A model generated the notes under the pieces. It had not been told where the DNA came from. It saw only the letters and a list, made by a program, of their open reading frames with translations, and did no database searches. 64,000 nucleotides of DNA, taken from positions 1,314,048 through 1,378,047 of the forward strand of contig NZ_LMXH01000001.1 of assembly GCF_001541095.1 (NCBI RefSeq), given 5' to 3'. Below, piece after piece: positions 53,581 to 60,524 of the stretch (position 1 is the stretch's first letter; each line of letters starts with the position of its first letter). Source of the stretch: Paenibacillus sp. FJAT-26967. Lineage in GTDB: Bacteria; Bacillota; Bacilli; Paenibacillales; NBRC-103111. The position numbers were made by a program, and so were the translations under genes.

Positions 53581-53886
53581 ATGCAGAAGCAAGAAGCGCA
53601 GGGGTTGTGTCAACAGCATAAATACCGGTATGTGCTCGTCCAACTGAATGACGGAACGATGCAGGATGGTTTTGTGGAAGACGTGGATGACAATTATGTA
53701 TACTTAGCTGTGCCGTACGATGGAAGAGAAAACGGATCTGAGGATTCTAGAGCTTACGGGTACGGATGGGGCTACCCTGGATTCAGTTATTATCCGTATC
53801 CGTACCCGTATCCGCGGCGCCGGTTTTTCCGCCGGGCATTCCCGCTGGCCGCCCTTGCGGCACTGACTTTACTGCCTTTTTATTAA
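53581..53886 (+). CDS. small Tyr/Pro-rich hypothetical protein
   Basis: The 101-residue product has an N-terminal small domain (YRYVLVQLNDGTMQDGFVEDVDDNYVYLAV) that looks like an Sm-like or SH3-like beta unit. A Gly/Tyr/Pro-rich middle and a very basic, hydrophobic tail (PRRRFFRRAFPLAALAALT) follow. Similar small proteins occur in many spore-formers, and a spore-envelope role is possible but unproven. RBS AGGAGGTG precedes the ATG. A terminator follows. Confidence 0.65.
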   Translation: MQKQEAQGLCQQHKYRYVLVQLNDGTMQDGFVEDVDDNYVYLAVPYDGRENGSEDSRAYGYGWGYPGFSYYPYPYPYPRRRFFRRAFPLAALAALTLLPFY

Positions 53887-53945
53887 TCTAGGCTCCGGGT
53901 GTGTATTGAGTGGAACCTTTCTTAAATAGGGAGAAGAATAGGGCC

Positions 53946-53983
53946 GCAGAGGAAATGCCGTATGCATTTTCTCTGCTTTTTTT
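53946..53983 (+). terminator. terminator after the Tyr/Pro-rich protein
   Basis: GCAGAG..AAATGC pairs with GCATTT..CTCTGC (one mismatch) around a 5-nt loop, followed by TTTTTTT. Confidence 0.85.
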
Positions 53984-54105
53984 ATGCGGGCTTAAAATTA
54001 ATTTTATAAGGTCCGGGCATTTTCTTTTTAGTGAATTATTCAGTATGATAACAAGATAGTCTTATCCATTTTCCAATAAAAATTATGAAGGAGGAATTGA
54101 ATCGA

Positions 54106-54453
54106 ATGGATTGCCTATTCTGTAAAATAATAGACGGCCAGATCCCGTCCAAAAAAGTGTATGAGGATGATGAAGTGCTTGCTTTTCATGATATCTCACC
54201 GGCTGCTCCCGTACATATTCTTGTTATCCCCAAAAAGCACATCGCCTCGATGAAGGACGCGTCCGGCGAGGACTGGGCACTGATTGGCTCCATACATAAA
54301 GCAGCGCAGCACATCGCCCGTGAACAGGGGATTGAGGAGAGCGGCTACCGGCTTATTAACAACTGCGGACCCGACAGCGGACAACTCGTTTATCATATTC
54401 ATTATCACCTGCTCGGCGGCAAAAATCTGGGTCCTCTGGTAGCTTTGCATTAA
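54106..54453 (+). CDS. HIT-family (histidine triad) nucleotide-binding protein
   Basis: The 115-residue protein starts DCLFCKIIDGQIPSKKVYED and ends with the histidine triad HIHYHLLGG, the active-site signature of HINT-type phosphoramidases that act on nucleotidyl conjugates such as AMP-lysine. ATG 54106 is chosen over ATG 54085 because AAGGAGG lies between them; the first ATG overlaps the ribosome-binding site. Two cysteines at the N-terminus and a later histidine may bind zinc as in related HIT proteins. In Bacillus the hit gene lies elsewhere, so this location is a local arrangement. Confidence 0.9.
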   Translation: MDCLFCKIIDGQIPSKKVYEDDEVLAFHDISPAAPVHILVIPKKHIASMKDASGEDWALIGSIHKAAQHIAREQGIEESGYRLINNCGPDSGQLVYHIHYHLLGGKNLGPLVALH

Positions 54454-54491
54454 ACTGCGGGAAATGAAGTGAAATTAGCTTCACCTTTAGG

Positions 54492-54521
54492 TTGACACCT
54501 AGATTCGGTTTCCCCTATAAT
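54492..54521 (+). promoter_or_regulatory. sigma-A promoter of rpsU
   Basis: Consensus TTGACA (54492-54497), 18-bp spacer and TATAAT (54516-54521), about 55 bp before rpsU. Confidence 0.8.
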
Positions 54522-54575
54522 GAAGTTTGATGAACCGCTTTGATTGGACGGTCTGTTCGGAGGGAGGGAAAACTG

Positions 54576-54749
54576 GTGTCAGAAACTCGAGTTCGCAAGA
54601 ATGAAACCATAGATGCTGCACTTCGCCGCTTTAAGCGTTCCATCGCTAAGGATGGCGTGTTAGCGGAGATTAAAAAGCGCAAGCACTACGAGAAGCCAAG
54701 CGTTAAGCGTAAGAAGAAATCTGAGGCTGCTCGTAAGAGAAAGTTCTAG
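54576..54749 (+). CDS. rpsU: 30S ribosomal protein S21
   Basis: The 57-residue, very basic protein begins [20 protein letters not shown], the universal S21 start, and ends in [14 protein letters not shown]. It uses a GTG start at 54576 after GGAGGGAGGG. S21 binds 16S rRNA near the anti-Shine-Dalgarno sequence during initiation. It precedes yqeY by 16 bp, as in Bacillus. Confidence 0.97.
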   Translation: MSETRVRKNETIDAALRRFKRSIAKDGVLAEIKKRKHYEKPSVKRKKKSEAARKRKF

Positions 54750-54765
54750 GAGGCAACCAAAGTTC

Positions 54766-55206
54766 ATGAGCTTAAGCGATCGTTTGAACGAAGATATGAA
54801 GCAAGCGATGAAGAGTCAAGACAAGTTTACACTCTCCGTAATCCGTATGGTAAAAGCAGCTATCAAGAATATCGAGATAGATACGCGTAAAACCTTAGAT
54901 GACAATGAAGTGCTTGATGTTCTGAATCGTGAGGTCAAACAACGCAAAGATTCCCTCCAAGAATTTCAAAATGCCGGACGGGACGATTTGGCCGAAAGCC
55001 TTAAGGCTGAGATCGACATCCTAATGAAGTACCTGCCGCAGCAATTAACAGAGGAAGAAGTAAACGTAATTGTACAGCAGACCATCCAAGAAGTTGGCGC
55101 TTCCTCCAAAGCAGATATGGGAAAAGTTATGGCTGCTCTCATGCCCAAAGTAAAAGGACGGGCTGACGGCAAATTAGTTAACCAACTGGTACAACAAAAC
55201 TTGTAA
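54766..55206 (+). CDS. yqeY: GatB/YqeY domain-containing protein
   Basis: The 146-residue helical protein starts [23 protein letters not shown] and contains [10 protein letters not shown]. It corresponds to the tail domain of the tRNA-dependent amidotransferase subunit GatB, which as a free protein (YqeY) is widespread and probably binds tRNA; no enzymatic role is known. It shares the rpsU operon and ends in a terminator, so rpsU-yqeY is a unit. Confidence 0.93.
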   Translation: MSLSDRLNEDMKQAMKSQDKFTLSVIRMVKAAIKNIEIDTRKTLDDNEVLDVLNREVKQRKDSLQEFQNAGRDDLAESLKAEIDILMKYLPQQLTEEEVNVIVQQTIQEVGASSKADMGKVMAALMPKVKGRADGKLVNQLVQQNL

Positions 55207-55215
55207 TGCAAACAG

Positions 55216-55247
55216 GGTCGGGAGCAGTGATGCTTCCGGCCTTTTTT
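55216..55247 (+). terminator. terminator of rpsU-yqeY
   Basis: GGTCGGGAGCA pairs with TGCTTCCGGCC (two G-T pairs) around GTGA, followed by TTTTTT. Confidence 0.85.
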
Positions 55248-55269
55248 CATGACGCGGAGCGTAAATTAA

Positions 55270-55296
55270 TGAAACGTTTCCAGCTTGGATAACGTA
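55270..55296 (+). promoter_or_regulatory. sigma-W-like promoter of nfeD-floA
   Basis: TGAAAC (55270-55275) is followed after 17 bp by CGTA (55293-55296), the consensus of the B. subtilis envelope-stress factor sigma-W. In B. subtilis the orthologous operon yqeZ-yqfAB is a sigma-W target, which makes this assignment credible. Confidence 0.65.
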
Positions 55297-55344
55297 TTGT
55301 ACATAGACATACTGCGGGATATGACACAAGAAGGAGGGAATGCC

Positions 55345-56124
55345 ATGTCGAAATTGCACAGGGCAGGTTCTGTCGGCGCAGCATCCTTGATGCTGTGTGC
55401 TTTAATGCCTGGCATTGCAGGGGCCGCCGCGTCTTCTGCAGCAGGTCCTACCGCCATAAGCGCCCTTGGGGGCTTTCTGACGCATCCTGTTGTGACGACA
55501 CTGCTATTAATGATTGGCATTGTCGGAATCGGACTTGAATTGTTGTTTTGGACATCCGGTCTGCTTGGTACGGCGGGTGTACTCGGATTCGGATTGTACT
55601 TTCTCGGGAACTACTTAGCGGGAGGAGTGGGATCTTTGGATATCGGATTATTCGTACTAGGCGTCATTCTGCTGCTTCTTGAGCTGATCATACCAAGCTT
55701 TGGTATTCTGGGTATTGCGGGGACTATTTCGTTATTCAGCGGAGTTATTCTGGCGGCAGAGAGTCCTCAGGCTGCGGCATTGTCTCTTGCCATTGCATTC
55801 GTGATCGGACTCGTTTTACTGTTGTTGATTGTCAAAAAATTTCCGCAGCGCGGAATCTGGAACCGGCTCATTCTTAAAGAGGAACTGACTTCCGAGCAAG
55901 GTTTTGTATCCTCATCGTTCAAACTACATCTCATCGGACAAACAGGTACCTCACTGACTCCGCTTCGTCCGTCGGGCACGGCGCTGTTTGGCGAAGACCG
56001 GATCGATGTCGTGACGGAAGGCGGCTTCATCACGGCAGGCAAGTCGGTCCGTGTCGTTCATGTAGAAGGCAGCAGAGTTGTCGTCCATGAAGAGAAGGAT
56101 GAACATCCTGCACAAATAGACTAA
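55345..56124 (+). CDS. NfeD-family membrane protein, short form
   Basis: The 259-residue protein has a signal peptide (ending around MPGIAGAAASSAAG), four to five membrane segments and a C-terminal NfeD OB-fold (GQTGTSLTPLRPSGTALFGEDRID). It lacks the N-terminal ClpP-like serine-protease domain of long-form NfeD proteins such as B. subtilis YqeZ. The ATG at 55345 follows AAGGAGGG; an upstream in-frame start overlaps the promoter region and has no ribosome-binding site. It is followed by floA, its usual partner in membrane microdomains. Confidence 0.85.
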   Translation: MSKLHRAGSVGAASLMLCALMPGIAGAAASSAAGPTAISALGGFLTHPVVTTLLLMIGIVGIGLELLFWTSGLLGTAGVLGFGLYFLGNYLAGGVGSLDIGLFVLGVILLLLELIIPSFGILGIAGTISLFSGVILAAESPQAAALSLAIAFVIGLVLLLLIVKKFPQRGIWNRLILKEELTSEQGFVSSSFKLHLIGQTGTSLTPLRPSGTALFGEDRIDVVTEGGFITAGKSVRVVHVEGSRVVVHEEKDEHPAQID

Positions 56125-56184
56125 TAGGCATAGAGAAGCAGTGATGTAAACAAAATGTAACTAACAAAGGGAGGTTTTAATGGA

Positions 56185-57168
56185 ATGGAATCTTATTTTT
56201 ACTTGCTTATAGCAGCGGTTGTGATTGTGCTGCTCATGGTATTCTTCACATTCGTACCGGTGATGCTCTGGATTTCAGCTTTGGCGTCGGGCGTGCGTAT
56301 TTCAATCCTGACACTGGTGGCTATGAGGCTGCGCCGGGTCCTTCCGAGCCGGATTGTGAATCCGCTGATTAAGGCAATTAAGGCGGGGCTGGGTCTGAAT
56401 ATCAATCAGCTCGAGAGTCACTATCTTGCCGGCGGTAATGTGGACCGGGTCGTCAACGCGCTGATTGCTGCTCACCGTGCGGATATTAATCTGCCCTTTG
56501 AGCGTGCGGCAGCTATTGATCTTGCGGGACGTGATGTGCTTCAAGCGGTACAAATGAGCGTTAATCCCCGTGTGATTGAGACTCCTACCGTTTCTGCAGT
56601 AGCCAAAGACGGGATTGAAGTCAAAGTTATAGCGCGTGTAACGGTAAGGGCTAATATTGACCGTTTAGTCGGGGGTGCTGGAGAAGAGACGATTATTGCC
56701 CGTGTAGGGGAAGGAATCGTTACAACCGTCGGTAGCAGCGGTTCCCACAAAGACGTTCTTGAGAATCCGGATATGATTTCCCGTACGGTACTGGGCAAGG
56801 GTCTGGACGCGGGTACTGCGTTTGAGATTCTGTCCATTGATATTGCGGACGTTGATGTAGGCAAGAACATTGGTGCCCACTTGCAAACGGAACAGGCTGA
56901 AGCCGATAAGCGCATTGCTCAAGCCAAAGCAGAGGAACGCCGTGCGATGGCTGTAGCTCAAGAGCAGGAGATGAAAGCACGCGTCGTCGAAATGCAGGCT
57001 AAGGTTGTTGAAGCGGAATCTGAAGTCCCGCAAGCAATGGCGGAAGCTATGCGCGGCGGAAAGTTCGGGGTTATGGATTATATGAACTATAAGAATATCG
57101 ACGCGGACACGAATATGCGCAGCTCCATCGGCAAAATGTCCGATGACGGAAAAGGACATGAGGAATGA
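56185..57168 (+). CDS. floA: flotillin-like protein FloA
   Basis: FloA (327 residues) organises membrane microdomains and affects envelope stress and secretion. The N-terminal hydrophobic hairpin is followed by an SPFH domain (residues about 50-230). A coiled coil rich in Ala/Glu/Lys ([23 protein letters not shown]) follows and makes FloA oligomerise. Length fits the family. GGGAGG lies 9 bases before the ATG. It is co-transcribed with nfeD and the following gene under the sigma-W-like promoter. Confidence 0.94.
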   Translation: MESYFYLLIAAVVIVLLMVFFTFVPVMLWISALASGVRISILTLVAMRLRRVLPSRIVNPLIKAIKAGLGLNINQLESHYLAGGNVDRVVNALIAAHRADINLPFERAAAIDLAGRDVLQAVQMSVNPRVIETPTVSAVAKDGIEVKVIARVTVRANIDRLVGGAGEETIIARVGEGIVTTVGSSGSHKDVLENPDMISRTVLGKGLDAGTAFEILSIDIADVDVGKNIGAHLQTEQAEADKRIAQAKAEERRAMAVAQEQEMKARVVEMQAKVVEAESEVPQAMAEAMRGGKFGVMDYMNYKNIDADTNMRSSIGKMSDDGKGHEE

Positions 57169-57235
57169 TACCCGTATTAACGGGATTTTCCGGCGGTCAT
57201 AGGTTTAGCCTGCCGGACAGGAAGGAGGCGGGACC

Positions 57236-57754
57236 TTGGAACGTCTGATTGAATTCTTTTCGGCTAACTTTTTCTTTGTCGTTTTAATTGGAATTTTCCT
57301 GGTCTCGCTGCTTTCAGGCAAAAGAGGAAAGTCCGGTTCATCGAACCGGATGCCTGATTTCAGCGGCCAAGGGATGCCGTCTGCTCCTCGCCGGACCCCG
57401 GGGCGTTCCGGTTCTTCCGAGATGAACCGGGATACCGGGACCGGGATGTCAGGCTCCCGGACCAGTCAAGCGCAGCAGGAGAGGCGCAGTGCGTCCGAGG
57501 AGCAATTCCCGGACGGTTGGAGCTCGGCTGCTGATCCGTCGGCTGAGCGTGGCCGGGACGCCGCAGGCGCGGGCGTCGGCCGATCGGGGTTTGCTGCCTC
57601 GGGTACACGGCCGCGTGCGCCTCAGGAGCCCCCATCCTCGCCTGGCAGCATACCCGCGTCCAAAGACACTCTGCATCCGCGTCATGCGGTGCAGGGGGCC
57701 ATCTGGGCCGAAATACTCGGCCCGCCGCGGGCCAAAAAGCCGTTCCGCCGGTAA
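57236..57754 (+). CDS. single-pass membrane protein with disordered tail (yqfB position)
   Basis: The 172-residue product has one N-terminal membrane helix (FFSANFFFVVLIGIFLVSLL). A long Arg/Ser/Pro/Gly-rich, likely disordered region follows. It ends in a short motif HAVQGAIWAEILGPPRAKK that looks conserved. It sits where B. subtilis has yqfB (after floA), but I see no clear similarity to recall, so I give no symbol. The start is a TTG after GGAAGGAGGCGGGACC. The stop codon lies inside the downstream terminator stem. It may act with FloA/NfeD; function unknown. Confidence 0.6.
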   Translation: MERLIEFFSANFFFVVLIGIFLVSLLSGKRGKSGSSNRMPDFSGQGMPSAPRRTPGRSGSSEMNRDTGTGMSGSRTSQAQQERRSASEEQFPDGWSSAADPSAERGRDAAGAGVGRSGFAASGTRPRAPQEPPSSPGSIPASKDTLHPRHAVQGAIWAEILGPPRAKKPFRR

Positions 57755-57778
57755 TACCGGCTGGAACGGCTTTTTTTT
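57739..57778 (+). terminator. terminator of the nfeD-floA operon
   Basis: GCCGTTCC pairs with GGAACGGC, with an inner CCGG/CCGG pair, followed by eight T. A run of A upstream could let it work in both directions. The preceding gene's stop codon is within the stem-loop. Confidence 0.9.
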
Positions 57779-57838
57779 GTGTCCGTCACGGTGTCCGTCA
57801 CGGTGTCCGTCACGGTGTCCGTCACGGTGTCCGTCACG
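57779..57838. repeat. 12-bp minisatellite, five perfect copies
   Basis: The unit GTGTCCGTCACG is repeated five times, starting immediately after the terminator T run. Each unit contains a GTGNCCGTCAC-type near-palindrome. It is intergenic. Such tracts vary in copy number between strains. Confidence 0.93.
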
Positions 57839-57871
57839 CCGTGCTAATTTTGCCTAGCTCCAACTTTTTAG

Positions 57872-57900
57872 AAACATTGCAGGCAATAAGCTCATAAAAC
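57872..57900 (+). promoter_or_regulatory. possible sigma-E promoter of yqfC-yqfD
   Basis: AAACATT (57872-57878) and CATAAAAC (57893-57900), 14 bp apart, partly match the mother-cell sigma-E boxes (KMATATT, CATACAnT). The orthologous yqfC and yqfD are sporulation genes in Bacillus, so a sigma-E promoter is expected. The match is imperfect. Confidence 0.3.
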
Positions 57901-58011
57901 GTTCCGGCGCCGCATAGATTGGAAAAAGCAGCGGTCTAAAAAGCATGTCTTTAGAACATACGCCTGCATGCTTATGCACTGACGGGCAATGGCTGGGAGG
58001 GACGAGAGAGG

Positions 58012-58290
58012 ATGCGCCGGCTCACGCAAAAGTGGAAGCAACTGACCGCCAATATGCTCGACCTGCCTCAGGATGTCGTACAAGACATCCCAAGGATTAC
58101 GATGATTGGCAATGTCCAGCTGTATGTGGAGAACCACTGCGGCGTCCTTCATTTCTCAAGCGAAATGCTGCGCCTGCAGCTGACGAAAGGAAGGCTGGAG
58201 GTAACCGGTCAAGAACTGGTTATTCGCGCCATTTTGTCCGAGGAAGTATTGATCGAGGGGATTATAGCAGACATCAAATATATGCCGTAA
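58012..58290 (+). CDS. yqfC: sporulation protein YqfC
   Basis: The 92-residue protein contains DLPQDVVQDIPRITMIGNVQLYVENHCGVL, the YqfC family signature, and starts with a basic, amphipathic N-terminus. YqfC is a sigma-E-controlled sporulation protein of unknown activity, found next to yqfD in most spore-formers. The RBS is GGGAGGGACGAGAGAGG before ATG 58012. yqfD follows 25 bp later. Confidence 0.9.
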   Translation: MRRLTQKWKQLTANMLDLPQDVVQDIPRITMIGNVQLYVENHCGVLHFSSEMLRLQLTKGRLEVTGQELVIRAILSEEVLIEGIIADIKYMP

Positions 58291-58315
58291 ACCGGATTGG
58301 AAAGGGGCGCTTCGG

Positions 58316-59506
58316 GTGCAATCGGAAGTGATGCGGTGGATTCGGGGTTATGTCAGACTTGAGATGCAGGGCAGAAGCAGTGCGGAACTCATTAACCGGG
58401 CGCTGGCACAAGGTTTCGCTTTATGGGATATAAGGGTATCAGGTGAAGACAAGGTGCAGATCAGCATTCCCGGCCGGGATGCACTGCGTCTTCGTCCGCT
58501 TTTGAAAGAGACAGGCTGCCGTATGCGTGTGCAAAAACGCGAAGGCCTTCCTTTCGCCGTGAGAAAATGGTCCAAGCGTAAGACCTTTGCCATTGGTGCT
58601 GTCCTGTTTGTTGCTGCGCTTTATTTGCTTTCTTCCTTTGTCTGGAACGTAAAGGTCGAAGGTAACGTATCAATAAGGACACAGGCGATTCTGGATGCAG
58701 CCAAGCAGGAGGGACTTTATCCTTATCAATGGAAGCCTCGCTTGCCGGATTCCGAGAAGCTCTCTTATCAGCTCCAGACACGTCTGGAGGGGACATCCTG
58801 GGTAGGTGTTGAAATTAACGGGACGCAGGTGATCATTAAGGTCGTCGAAGCGGACAAACCTGAAGAAAAGCCTCTGGTGAGCCCGCGTAATCTGATAGCG
58901 GGCAAGCATGCGGTGGTGACGGAAATTCAGGCTAAGAAAGGACGCCCGCTAGTTCAGCCCAATACCTATGTCCGTAAAGGGGACGTGCTTATTTCGGGTA
59001 CGCTAGGGGATGAAACTCACCAATCTATTGTGGTTGCAGACGGATATGTTAAAGGCATCGTCTGGTATGTATCGAAGATTGAGGTTCCGCTGGTTCAAAC
59101 TTATCAGACCTATACGGGAGAGAGCAAAACGCGGCGCTACCTTGTTCTGGGTTCCCAAGGCATTCAAGTGAGCGGTTACGGCAAGCTGCCTTTCGAGCAA
59201 TACGTGACAGTTCCCGAGCATACAACCTTGCAATGGCGCTCATTCAAGCTCCCGGTAGGATGGCTGAACGAGAAGCTTCTGGCCTCGGAGACGGTTGAAC
59301 GACAGATGGAACCGGCTGAAGCCAAAGGAATGGGAATGGAGCAGGCCCGCGCAGATATTTTATCGGAAGGCGGACGAGAAGCGCGCATCGTCAGCGAAAA
59401 AATTTTGCATGAAAAAACAGAGAATGGTAAAGTTTATATGGAAGTACATTTTGAGGTAGAAGAATTTATTATGCAAGAGCAACCTATCGTAAAGCAAGGA
59501 GAATGA
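58316..59506 (+). CDS. yqfD: sporulation protein YqfD
   Basis: The 396-residue protein has a cytoplasmic N-terminus, one membrane helix (residues about 91-110) and an outer POTRA-like region starting VWNVKVEGN. This fits the YqfD family (SpoIV-type) needed for efficient sporulation in Bacillus. The start is GTG 58316, preceded by GGAAAGGGGCGC. It ends in an EEFI...QPIVKQGE tail and is followed by phoH after 6 bp. Function in the engulfment-stage mother cell is known only genetically for the family. Confidence 0.92.
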   Translation: MQSEVMRWIRGYVRLEMQGRSSAELINRALAQGFALWDIRVSGEDKVQISIPGRDALRLRPLLKETGCRMRVQKREGLPFAVRKWSKRKTFAIGAVLFVAALYLLSSFVWNVKVEGNVSIRTQAILDAAKQEGLYPYQWKPRLPDSEKLSYQLQTRLEGTSWVGVEINGTQVIIKVVEADKPEEKPLVSPRNLIAGKHAVVTEIQAKKGRPLVQPNTYVRKGDVLISGTLGDETHQSIVVADGYVKGIVWYVSKIEVPLVQTYQTYTGESKTRRYLVLGSQGIQVSGYGKLPFEQYVTVPEHTTLQWRSFKLPVGWLNEKLLASETVERQMEPAEAKGMGMEQARADILSEGGREARIVSEKILHEKTENGKVYMEVHFEVEEFIMQEQPIVKQGE

Positions 59507-59512
59507 GACCTT

Positions 59513-60484
59513 TTGGGAGAATACGCAAAGACTGTTAAATTAGAGTTGTCTAACACATCGGAAGCTCAGGCCGTATTCGGTCCACAGGACCGCTTTCTGC
59601 ACCTGATCGAACAGGAAATGAACGCAAGGATTTTCACGCGTGATGCAGAGCTTACGATCCAGGGAAGCACGGAGGAAGTCCGTAAACTGGAGCACTTATT
59701 CGAAGTGCTGCTGGAGTTGGTGCGCAACCAATATCCGCTGACAGAGCGCGATGTTCTGTATGCGGTGGAACTTGCTAAACAAATGAAAGCGGACCAGCTG
59801 TTGGAACTTTTCAAGGGAGAAATCACCACAACCTTTAAAGGGAAGCCTATCCGTGTCAAAACGATTGGACAAAAACAGTATGTTTCTACTATACAAAAGA
59901 AAGATATTGTATTCGGGATCGGACCGGCGGGTACGGGGAAGACGTATCTGGCGGTTGTTCTTGCCGTTAAAGCCCTTAAGGAATCCAGAGTAAAGCGCAT
60001 TGTATTGACACGCCCTGCCGTAGAAGCGGGAGAAAGTCTGGGATTCTTGCCGGGTGACCTGCAGGAAAAGGTTGACCCTTATTTGCGGCCGTTGTATGAT
60101 GCTCTTAACGACGTGCTGGGACCTGAACAGGTTGCTAAATCCCTGGAACGCGGCTTGATTGAAATCGCTCCACTGGCTTATATGCGCGGGCGTACGCTTG
60201 ATGATTCGTTTATTATTCTGGATGAAGCGCAGAATACGACGCCCGAGCAGATGAAAATGTTTCTGACCCGTCTTGGATTCGGTTCGAAGATGGTCGTTAC
60301 CGGTGATGTGACACAGATCGATTTGCCCCGCGGCAAAACTTCAGGTTTAATTGAAGCTCAGCGCATTCTGAACGGCATTGAAGAACTTGGTTTTATCACC
60401 TTCGCGGAGCAGGATGTTGTCCGTCATTCCTTGGTTCAAAAAATCATCGTCGCTTATAATGACGACTCGCCAATATCGGGTTGA
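59513..60484 (+). CDS. phoH: PhoH-family ATPase (YbeZ)
   Basis: The 323-residue cytoplasmic protein has a Walker A GPAGTGKT (137-144), a Walker B FIILDEAQNTT and the GDVTQIDLPRGK motif typical of PhoH/YbeZ proteins, RNA-associated ATPases that work with the endoribonuclease YbeY in rRNA maturation. The TTG start is preceded by AAGGAGAATG. phoH, pgpH, ybeY and dgkA form the standard gene order. Confidence 0.93.
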   Translation: MGEYAKTVKLELSNTSEAQAVFGPQDRFLHLIEQEMNARIFTRDAELTIQGSTEEVRKLEHLFEVLLELVRNQYPLTERDVLYAVELAKQMKADQLLELFKGEITTTFKGKPIRVKTIGQKQYVSTIQKKDIVFGIGPAGTGKTYLAVVLAVKALKESRVKRIVLTRPAVEAGESLGFLPGDLQEKVDPYLRPLYDALNDVLGPEQVAKSLERGLIEIAPLAYMRGRTLDDSFIILDEAQNTTPEQMKMFLTRLGFGSKMVVTGDVTQIDLPRGKTSGLIEAQRILNGIEELGFITFAEQDVVRHSLVQKIIVAYNDDSPISG

Positions 60485-60524
60485 TTTACGGGAACGAAGA
60501 GGCAAGAGAGGAATGACCTTCATC

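Noticed and set aside
57489-57857. Frame with Pro-Ser-Arg-Cys repeats at the 12-bp minisatellite
   Set aside because: It overlaps the 57236 gene in another frame and reads through a strong terminator; the repeats are just the minisatellite translated.
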